64,000 nt of DNA, from positions 3,861,501-3,925,500 of the forward strand of contig OY743189.1 in assembly GCA_963555705.1 (NCBI GenBank), read 5' to 3'. The stretch is from Ligustrum vulgare (Eukaryota > Streptophyta > Magnoliopsida > Lamiales > Oleaceae). This document shows positions 56,651-64,000 of this stretch, one piece after another (within the stretch, counting starts at the first letter, position 1; every line of letters begins with the position of its first letter). The notes under the pieces were generated by a model. It saw only the letters and a program-made list of their open reading frames with translations. It had not been told where the DNA came from and did not search any database. The position numbers were made by a program, and so were the translations under genes.

Positions 56651-57340
56651 AGCTCATTTCGCTGGGTTGAGCTTCATTCGATATTTTCTCAAAACATCGA
56701 AGGCCTCTGAAAAATGGCGGATATGTTCTGTGGCGACCATACTTTTTACCAGCATGTCATCAACATATACTTCCATGGTGTTTCCCAATTGTTCTAAAAA
56801 CATACGATTTACTAACCTTTGATACGTGGCTCCAGCATTCTTTAAGCCAAATGGCATAGCTTTGTAACAATAGAGTCCCCTATCCGTAATGAATGAGGTG
56901 TGCTCCTCATCTGATTCGTGCATGGGGATTTGATTATATCCAGAGTATGCATCCATAAAACTCAGCATCTCATGTCCCACTGTGGAGTCAACTAACTGAT
57001 CAATCCGAGGTAGTGAAAAACTGTCTTTGGGGGCATGCCTAGTTTAAATTCGAAAAATCTATACATACTCTCAGTTTCCCATTCTGTTTTCGTACCGAAA
57101 CAGGGTTTGATATCCACTTCGGATACCGAGATTCTCTGATGAAGCCATTTTTCAATGGCTTTGTTACCTCTTCTTTCAAGGCCTCGTATTTATCAGAACT
57201 CATCAGTCTTCTCTTTTTCCTGTGCCCAGGACTTCTGGGATCAAGCTGGAGTCTGTGACATGCCACTTTAGGATCAATTCCAACCATGTCATCATGTTTC
57301 CATGCAAATACATCGAGGTTCTCGATTAAGAAGTTTTTTA
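56650..57340 (-). pseudogene. pol: G reverse transcriptase
   Basis: N-terminal half 57287-57040: HRLQLDPRSPGHRKKRR, KNGFIRESRYPKWISNPV, GKLRVCIDFSNLN. After a shift near 57030, LSFMDAYSGYNQIPM (first catalytic Asp), TSFITDRGLYCYKAMPFGLKNAGATYQRLVN and MEVYVDDMLVKS (YVDD, about 56765). Ends near 56654 with a stop in the KVMFEIRRMKLNPAK region. Both catalytic sites are readable but the frame is broken. Confidence 0.85.
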
Positions 57341-57367
57341 GCTGGTATTTGTATTCAACCGGCGAAT

Positions 57368-58534
57368 CTAATCCAATCGCAACTCCTTGATTGGGTCAAG
57401 TGGATCTACACCGAAGCATTCTAGCCTTTCAGCTGGGGTAGAGCAATTGTCTCCAGCCATTCTCGGGTCTAGATCTGCCATATCTTCTTCCGGCGTCATT
57501 GTAACATCCTCATTTTCTGAGAGCCCTCCACCCAGTCTTTCAGGGTCCGGAGCATCCTCGGCCATTGCCACATCGCTAATCATGTTCAAGCTCCGGTCTT
57601 GAAATTTCCGGATAGCGTTCGTGTAACAGGCTCGCAATTCAGTTTGGCTCCCCCTAACAGTTGCAACACCGTACTCTGTGGGGAATTTCATGCAAATATA
57701 TTTCGTATGGGTTGCAGCCCCAAAGTCGATGAGATCTGGCCTTCCAATTGAACCATGATAAGAGGAGATCTTGTCCACAACCAAGAATTCCATGGGGATT
57801 CTGGACAAAGTTGGTGCTTGTCCTACCTCAGTCATGAGGGTTATGGATCCTCTGGGAGTTATGCTGTCCTCCGTGAATCCATATATTGGATCTGGAATTG
57901 GAATGAGTGGGGTGGTAATCCCCATCTTATCGAAAGTTACTCCATAAATTACGTTTACCGAGGCACCATCATCCACCATCATTCGTGACAACCCATTCCA
58001 AGCCACCACTACCCTGATAACCAATGCATCATTATGCGGAAAGTGTACCCCAATAGCTTTGTCTTGGGTGAAGGTGATAGATTTTGTCCGAGGCATCCCA
58101 ACAGGATGTGAATGGATGTGGTAATTCACGTTGACGGGCTGCTTGGCCTCTCTGATATATCTCTTCTGGGAGTTATTCGTGCTTCCACCTGGATGGGGGC
58201 CTCCCAATATTGTGTTCATTTCATGGATCATCGGATCATTTGCAAGCATAGGTGGCTCTCTCGTATCTTTAGCATGTGCCGAGGAGTTATCCTGACCTTT
58301 GCTCCTGTCTCTTTGACGACTGTCAATCCTTTCTTTGGTTGGGTTCTTCCATGGAGCTCGCCTGTCAGCTCGGTTGAACTTTTGACTACCTAGTTTTTGT
58401 GTTTTCCCCTTGTCAGGAGAGAAATCACTTCCCCTTCTCCCGTGTGCCTTTTGGTCTGCTAACATGTGAATTTCCCTACAATCCTCCGTTGCGTGGCCAT
58501 AATACTTGTGGTAGGCGCAGTGAGCCCCAATCAT
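57368..58534 (-). pseudogene. G zinc finger and aspartic protease
   Basis: 388 residues open. A nucleocapsid-like finger CAYHKYYGHATEDC (about 58515-58475), a Lys/Arg-rich linker, then the protease with MMVDDGASVNVIY (about 57970; DDGAS at the active site) and the second half GRPDLIDFGAATHTKYICMKFPT. It ends in an acidic linker to RT. In Tat elements this section follows gag as here. Confidence 0.8.
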
Positions 58535-60181
58535 GGGCTATTTTCCACTTCAGCTACTTTCCATTCCTCCTTGAGCCAAGGGGGGTTCTGAGGGGGAGCG
58601 TTGGAATGCAAGTTAGGGATAGCTTCTGTGATCTCTACTGCATAGTTGGACCCGGTTCCTGGAAATGGACGTGGCGCTCCACTTCGGTTACTACCGAACT
58701 TATCCTTATTACCTCCTTTCCTGAGGTTCGCTTCATTAGGATACCCAAGATTGTATCTCCCTTGAGGATGATTGTCTCTGGCCCTAGCCATTTCTTCTGA
58801 GATGATCTCTTCCTTCATTAGATCTACTAGGGCATTGTAATCCCTCGGCTTTCTGCTTCGGACATCCCTCCAAAACATGCTTGTCATGTCTAGCCCCCCT
58901 TTTAACGAGGAAAACATATCCGCCTCGGTAATGTTCTCACAAATATATCTCTTCAGTGAACCGGGCTAGGTAACTTTTTAGAGATTCCTCCCTTCCTTCC
59001 ATTAAGTCCTGAAGGCGTTGGAGTGGGAGCTGGCCAGACCTGGAGGAAACAAAGCCATTTTTGAATGCTGCCTTCAAATCTCTCCAAATGTGGATGCTAC
59101 CATGAGGGAGTTTTTTGTGCCATCGTATTGTACTTCCCTCAAGGGTTAATAAAGCAAAGGCTTTGCATTTCAGTTCCGGAGTGGCTCCGGCTATTTCCAT
59201 GCTAGTGCGGTAGTTTAACAGGTGATCGTCAGGGTCACCTTGGCCAGAATACTTTGCTTTTTCTGGCATTTCAAAGTCATGAGGCACTGAACACCTACGG
59301 ATGCCCTCCTTGAAGGGGCTTATTTCCTCTTCTTCATCTAGCTCGTATGACGGTAATTCACCGTTCTCGTCATGACCGAAATATATCGGGTCATGGTGTT
59401 GGTTGTAGGGCGGTGGAGCGTACTCCTGCCTTTGTGGTGGAAAAACTCGCCCGTAATTTGGCCTTTCAAAGGTCGGAAAATCATTATGAGATTTCATCCG
59501 AGCTGCTTCTGCTCCCCTTTCCTGCCTATTCCTAGGCTCATGTGTGGGGGCTAATTTTTTTGCCCCTGTGTTATGCCAGTCTCCATGCATCTGGCTCCGC
59601 AATAGGGCTTCTTCAGTGCGTCGCTCTCGCCTATTCCTAGGCTCAGCTGCATTGTGCCGACCTTCATCAGCTCGACCCCCTCGCTTGCCTCTGAATAACC
59701 CTCCTATTCGGCTGAAGACACTATCAGATTTCGAGGGTGAAGCCTCCCTGTGTTTAACTGGGGGTTGGTCTTGTTCTTCGGGTGCTTCATACTCCGGGCC
59801 TTCTTCGTAGAGAGGCACGGATTCCACCTCGGCATATGCCTGTGGATCTTGATAATAATAGGAGGCAGTAACAGCATCAGATGGCGAGTAATGTGGTTGT
59901 GAATACTACGGGGGTATCATGGGTTCGTTTACAACATACCCTCTAGCCTTGTAGGCATTCATCGCAGCAGTTTGTTCTATCTGCTGTTTCTGCATTTCCA
60001 GCATTTGGGCTGCCATGCGAGTCATGTCTCGCAGCATGCAGTTATTTCGGTGCTGGCGCGGAGGGTTAGGTTGGGCCACCCCCTCGTTTGTGTTCTCATG
60101 AGGCCTCTGAGGAGCCTCCTCTTCACTGAGCTGGTCATTTCTACTCCTACGAGGGTTAATATCATCGTCACTTTCATTCAT
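58535..60181 (-). pseudogene. gag: G gag
   Basis: ATG 60181 (MNESDDDINPRRSRND). A coiled segment MAAQMLEMQKQQIEQTAAM, one in-frame TAG near 59905, a charged Arg-rich part (59700-59480), then the capsid-like core FEMPEKAKYSGQGDPDDHLLNYRTSMEIAGA, KAFALLTLEGSTIRWHKKLP, RLQDLMEGREESLKSYLARF (59270-58940). One base lost at about 58940 shifts the frame. KPRDYNALVDLMKEEIISEEMARARD follows to 58531. Two breaks only, so gag is fairly young. Confidence 0.85.
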
Positions 60182-60226
60182 GTTCAGGGCGATTTCTTGG
60201 TTTTATCTTTCTTTCAAAGATAGGTG

Positions 60227-60445
60227 AACTTTTATCTCAAAGCTCTAAGCCTTTTTCAAGGTTATTAAACTTGTATTTCAAAGTTTCACGCCTTTTTCAA
60301 GGTTAACAAAATTATGTTTCAAAGTTTCACGCCTTTTTCAATGCTAACAAACTTATGTTTCAAAGTTCTACGCCTTTTTCAAGGGTGACAAACTTATGTT
60401 TCAAAGTTTCACGCAAGGGTAACAAACTTATGTTTTAAAGTTCTT
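60227..60445. repeat. About five ~42-bp tandem repeats in the G leader
   Basis: Units containing CAAAGTTTCACGCCTTTTTC and AACAAACTTATG repeat between gag and the primer-binding site with point and length changes. Confidence 0.8.
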
Positions 60446-60545
60446 GCAATTCTCCGCTCTTTTGCAAGTGTTTATTCGTCCATTTTTCAAGATTTCCTTT
60501 TTGAGTGTGGCTTTTTATCTTGCGCTTTCATGGTTAGCAGTATGG

Positions 60546-60564
60546 TTTCCCACAGACGGCGCCA
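60546..60564 (-). promoter_or_regulatory. Primer-binding site of G
   Basis: The minus strand reads TGGCGCCGTCTGTGGGAAA, starting three bases after the LTR end GTCAACA (60568). It differs from the initiator-Met type used by B, E and K; which tRNA it matches I did not determine. Confidence 0.75.
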
Positions 60565-60567
60565 AAA

Positions 60568-61260
60568 TGTTGACCACAAAATCCAGCTGGACCTTGAACC
60601 AACACGTATTAGGTCCTCCCTCTTGAACACGTGGATCTCCTGCGCACTGTGACAAATAATCAATTTGCAAAGGGGGCCGAGGTGGCTCCCGTTTGCACTC
60701 CGATCTCAAAGTCAGTGCTCATTTCCAGCAAATATAAATTGGGTGCAGGAAATATAAGTGTGTAAAAGAGGGAAAGCGGAGTGAAAGTAAAATATTCAGT
60801 TAAGAGAGTCAAAATGCTAACATTTTACCAGATGGGAGGAGCGCTCTATTTATAGGGGAATTTATAATCTTGGATGGCGACACGTGGTAGATTTACCCTA
60901 GCAGTGGGAGAGGAAAATCTAGCTTTTTGACAGTAATTATTGCTACGTTTGGTAGAGGATGGGCTCCTGTCACTTTTGTTAAAGGCGGTGTCACATCTCT
61001 GACTTCATCCGTTATCCCATCACTCATCTGTGGCGTCAACATAAAGCACATCGGCTAAACATAATGCACCTCGGCTAAACGTAAAGCACATCGGCTAAAC
61101 ATAAATCAGTTCGACCAAAGAAGTTCACGTGCTATTCTACCTCGGCAGTTGGCCCAAGATGATGCCCTAGACTTTAATCGTGGGCTATAAGGTCCATTGA
61201 GCCCCTATTGAGCCTTCGCTTGTGGTTCAACGTACCATGTTTTTGGGCACGGTCTCAACA
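60568..61260 (-). repeat. G 5' LTR (693 bp)
   Basis: The minus strand starts TGTTGAGACCGTGCCC at 61260 and ends GTGGTCAACA at 60568. TATA CTATAAATAG at 60845-60854. It has a duplicated CATCGGCTAAAC motif (about 61045-61105, three copies) against two or so in the 3' LTR. Confidence 0.9.
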
Positions 61261-61265
61261 AAAAC

Positions 61266-61450
61266 AATTTTGGATTTAAATAATTTTAGAAACTCGAAAT
61301 TGGACTCGATTTTATATTTTTGGCTCAAAATACTCGACATGGCTAGATGAACACGTTTTAATTTTAATTTAAAATAGGTGAGATCGTAGCGACAAGTTTT
61401 TAACAATTTAAATAATTATTTAATAAATGCGAAAATTCTTGCTCGCTACA
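61266..61450 (-). repeat. E 5' LTR, upstream end
   Basis: First 185 bp of E's 5' LTR on the minus strand, starting TGTAGCGAGCAAGAATTTTC at 61450. Followed by TSD AAACT. Confidence 0.85.
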
Positions 61451-61455
61451 AAACT

Positions 61456-62357
61456 CTTTCAAAATTTCTTCATCTATGTTTTTTACATCTCTTATCATAT
61501 CCTTTTTTTTTTTTTTTTTTGAACTGGTCTATCTTTTATTTTTTTAAATTGTAATGTTAATTTGTTTTGGATATTTTGTAATTTTCTTTGATATTCTTAT
61601 TTTGTATATTTAATTGTTGTGACTCTTCAATAGCTGTTTTATCTTGTAAATTTATGTTTTTATATGTTTGCCATAAAAAGGCACTTATCCAAGTTAACTG
61701 CATGTTGAGAAATCAATCAGATTCTCCCCATGGGTTTAATGGTTGAAACATAGTTGTTTTAGCTCCTTTTATTTGATAAGATCCAACTTAAAGTCTAATA
61801 TTTTCTATTCTTTATTTTTCAAATTTTATTTCTAAAAATTCTGTCATTACAGTCTTCCTCCGAGCTCAATTACTAAGATTATTTGTCTCATATTTTGTTT
61901 CTTTATATATCATTATATTGTATTCACAAAATGATTCAATTGATCTTAGCATTAATTTCTTTTGTTTTGCTCTATAATATTTTATATAATCTTTCATTTG
62001 TCTTGTCTTATCATATATCTTTTTATTAGTTCTTTCTTCTTTTTCTAAAATTATTTGTATTTTAGGTAATTGTTTTAAATTCTATTATAATGTTCTTTCT
62101 TTTTTTGTCTAATGATTTTAATATTAGAATTTCTTTTCTTTTTGTATTTCTTTTTTTTCTTATCTGATCCATTAAATTTCTTCTTTGTTCCATTGTTAAA
62201 TATAATTTTTCATTTGTTTTCATATCTAAATATTTGACTAGTCGGGGATCTGCTCTATGATATTCCATATCTATAGTTCTTCTATGATTTCTTTTTGTAT
62301 TAAATCTAATATTTTATTTATTATAAAATCTTCGTTTATTATATTGAAATTTCTTAG

Positions 62358-62398
<41 letters not shown>

Positions 62399-62560
62399 TT
62401 TTATATGTTCATCTAAATTTTTTAAGCTCTTAAGATTTCTATTTTATAATTATTTTAGGTAATATTAATGTTCGTGTAATTATAAATTATGGTGTATTTA
62501 TCATGTATTTATTTTTACTTTTTGTCATGTAATTTTTATCTTTTAGATCTGTCATATGGC
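61456..62560 (-). pseudogene. Endogenous pararetrovirus: N-terminal end of the large ORF
   Basis: Continues the reading that stops at 7489. The best piece is 62268-62062, about 68 residues, with MEYHRADPRLVKYLDM near its start and a Lys/Arg-rich end. Coiled-coil-like frames with stops follow down to 61456. It resembles the beginning of cavemovirus/solendovirus-type ORF1 products. The right border is about 62560, where a truncated A LTR begins. Upstream of 62300 no clear frame is seen. Confidence 0.6.
62360..62397. repeat. (TA)n microsatellite
   Basis: About 38 bp of pure AT dinucleotide in the EPRV segment. Confidence 0.95.
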
Positions 62561-63273
62561 TTCTCACGGCCGTAACACCCATTTTTACAGCTGTAAAATC
62601 ATCTTGGCTAAAATTGTGCAGAAAGGCAGTCACGGCCGTAAACCATGATCTCACGGCCGTAACATCATCAAGACAAAATTGTGCAGAAGAGGACTTACGG
62701 CCGTAAACCAAATCCTCACGGCCGTAAATATAGTTTAGTAGTTTTTATTTTTTTGTTCAGAAGGTCACTTAAAGCCGTATATAAATTTGTCACGGCCGTA
62801 ACATATGTTTTTAATTTTTAATCCGTAGCTTACTTACGGCCGTAAACTCATAAGTCACGGCCGTAACTTAGGTGCCGCAATTTAAGATAATGTTAGGCGG
62901 TTTGGTTTATTTACAATTCTAGTTTTTTTAGGTTGTTTTATTTTGTTAGCCTATTTATAGGGCTTCATTCAGTATTGTAAAACATACAACTTTTATTCTT
63001 GAGATTAATGATATTGAAGGTGAGATATTCCCTTAATTTTCTTCTTGTTCTCGTTGAACAAATTTGAACTTATCAAAGGATTTGACAACCTTTGTGGCGT
63101 TCTCCCTTTGTGGTTCTTATCTCCGCATCATAACGGGTTTTGAGTTTAATATACCCATAGTTCTTGCGTCGTGAGGTCGGGGTTGCATTGTTATCGTCTA
63201 CTATCTTGGATTTTAGAGATTTCCGGCGTTTAATTCCGCGTGTACTTGGTGATCCCCGTATCGGATCACATCA
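62561..63273 (+). mobile_element. A LTR, 5'-truncated
   Basis: Homology to family A begins near GGCTTCTCACGGCCG and ends GTATCGGATCACATCA at 63273. The first 215 bp or so, including the pol-tail coding part, are missing. The array (62566-62875) has ten sites with a few changes. TATA is altered to GCCTATTTATAGGGC near 62950. No TSD can be given. Confidence 0.85.
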
Positions 63274-63749
63274 CTTTAGTTTAGAATTTCTAACTTACAT
63301 GATCGAAAATGGACCTAAGACATTCGGTGAAGCAATATCAACACTAGAGGCTCCTTTTTGGAAAGAAGTTATCGATAGTAAAATTGAATCGATAATGCAA
63401 AATCAAACTTGGGAGTTTGTTGATCTCCTACCTATAAATAAACCCGTAGGTTGCAAGTGAATTTTCAAGAAAAACTTAAAACTAGATGGATCTATTGATA
63501 AATACAAAGGCATCTGGTAGCAAAAGGAAGGTCTTTATTTCTTTAATACTTACTCACTAGTAACGAGGATTAATTCGATTACAATCTTTATTCCAATTGT
63601 TAGGATACATAATCTCGAAATCCATCAAATGGATGTTAAGACATCATTTCTGAACAGTGAGTTAGAAGAAGATTTTGTTGCTCATGAACAAGAGAAAAAG
63701 GTTTGTAAAATCGTTAAGTGCTTATATGTATCAAAACAGGTACCAAAGC
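63274..63749 (+). pseudogene. pol: Ty1/copia reverse transcriptase fragment
   Basis: Reads EAPFWKEVIDSKIESIMQNQTWEFVDL and NKPVGCK*IFKKNLKLDGSIDKYK, the classic start of copia RT (usually GCKWVFK, Trp replaced by a stop at 63458). After a damaged stretch it continues KEGLYFFNTYSLVTRINSI and LEIHQMDVKTSFLNSELEED (the first catalytic Asp in QMDVKTSFLN). The fragment ends at the B LTR. It is the only copia piece in the window. Confidence 0.8.
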
Positions 63750-64000
63750 TGATGTGATCCAGAAAAGGCGTCAAAAATGAGAAATCAAGATACGGGCAAT
63801 TCAACAATATTCTACATGGGAAAATGAACAAGTTTCGTGTTGGGTTCGAGTCAAGATTCAATTCACGTTAAAGGATTAGAAATCAAGACAGAAGGGCTTT
63901 TACGGCTGTAACCACCATAATTACGGTCGTAACATTATCAGCGCACAATTTGGGCAGAACAACGTTTACGGCCGTAACTTGGGTTCTCACGGCCGTAACT
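63750..64000 (+). mobile_element. Start of a further family-B LTR (runs off the window)
   Basis: TGATGTGATCCAGAAAAGGCGTC start, then the usual B sequence through ACGGGCAATTCAACAATATTC and palindromes at about 63900/63920 and 63967/63988 (spacings near 20-21). The five bases to the left (AAAGC, 63745-63749) would be its TSD. Confidence 0.8.

Larger units (their letters stand above)
33367..61260 (-). mobile_element. G element: Tat-lineage Ty3/gypsy retrotransposon, whole span
   Basis: TSD AAAAC on both sides restores the E LTR reading AATTAAAACAATTTTGG seen at 12016-12032. Minus-strand order: 5' LTR 61260-60568, primer-binding site, leader repeats, gag 60181 to about 58540, protease, RT, RNase H, archaeal-type RNase H, integrase to 53348, a 3' region with an antisense ORF, and 3' LTR 34052-33367. 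The RT-RNase H-aRNase H-INT order marks the Tat lineage (Ogre/Retand group). 27.9 kb with insertions, roughly 12 kb without. Confidence 0.9.
7495..61450 (-). mobile_element. E element: Tekay/Del-like LTR retrotransposon, whole span with nested insertions
   Basis: Flanked by the 5-bp TSD AAACT (7490-7494 and 61451-61455), and the EPRV reading resumes across the two flanks. On the minus strand: 5' LTR 61450 to 31353 (split by G), primer-binding site 31349-31337, gag-pol 23992 to 20177 (my inference that this gag-pol is E's own, from strand, position and lineage), a last internal piece 12295-12223, and 3' LTR 12222 to 7495. The 54-kb span holds at least eleven other insertions. The integrase C-terminus was lost in a deletion at 15655/15656. 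Confidence 0.75.

Noticed and set aside
57387..60223. Several plus-strand ORFs of 60-133 codons opposite G gag and protease
   Set aside because: All are mirror frames of the recognised minus-strand gag and protease.
62360..62397. AT dinucleotide run as an origin or attachment site
   Set aside because: Simple microsatellite in an AT-rich viral relic; nothing else supports an origin.
1..64000. tRNA, rRNA, riboswitch or host protein-coding genes
   Set aside because: None seen. All coding-like stretches fit retroelement or pararetrovirus modules or stay unassigned; tRNA-like hits are only primer-binding sites.

Overview
This window is a repeat-only block from a flowering-plant (probably eudicot) nuclear genome. 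I see no host gene, rRNA, tRNA or CRISPR. Almost every base belongs to LTR retrotransposons, solo LTRs, two DNA transposons, or a broken endogenous pararetrovirus (EPRV). Target-site duplications (TSDs) let most of the nest be taken apart. I use working names for the LTR families: A, B and H (related; LTRs of about 0.75-0.97 kb carrying arrays of TTACGGCCGTAA), D and E (Tekay/Del-like, LTRs of 2.2-3.0 kb ending in GGGGTGTTACA), G (Tat lineage with a second RNase H), I and K. Lineage names come from motif recognition, not from searches.

Layout. 1-2091: 3' end of an A element (broken pol plus 3' LTR). 2092-5061: a short unknown ORF and a minus-strand K LTR. 5062-7489 and 61451-about 62560: the two halves of one minus-strand EPRV, split by a minus-strand E element at 7495-61450 (TSD AAACT). 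Inside E, from left: its 3' LTR (7495-12222) interrupted by an opposite-strand solo LTR of the same family (8761-11290); a pol-less B element (B1, from 12296) whose 3' LTR is cut at 15655; the end of a D element (15656-20176); E's own gag-pol on the minus strand (20177-23992) with a hAT-like element at 24078-24910; an E-like solo LTR (25781-26866) beside a wrecked minus-strand I element (to 31074); E's primer-binding site and 5' LTR (31337-61450).

That 5' LTR is split by the minus-strand Tat element G (33367-61260, TSD AAAAC). G carries gag-PR-RT-RNase H-aRNase H-integrase (60181 down to 53348) and, in its 3' region, an antisense intron-containing ORF (37430-41143). G in turn hosts a short B element (B2, 34492-37006), two A solo LTRs (39955-40876 and 54870-55783) and a long B element (B3, 41514-53090). 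B3 hosts an H element (42716-46531), a Harbinger-like MITE (46663-47749) and a D solo LTR (50089-53084). The nest is therefore five levels deep: EPRV, E, G, B3, then H, MITE or D. At the right edge lie a truncated A LTR, a Ty1/copia RT fragment and the start of another B LTR.

No complete autonomous element is present. The best-preserved coding sequence is H's 793-codon RT(partial)-RNase H-integrase frame. The most unusual signal is in the A/B/H LTRs: TTACGGCCGTAA comes in doublets about 21 bp apart (two helical turns), four or five doublets per LTR, ending about 90-125 bp upstream of the TATA box. In A and H the first copy also supplies the stop codon of the pol frame. Other families here carry their own palindrome or hairpin arrays, and family B uses two alternative polypurine-tract/LTR borders.
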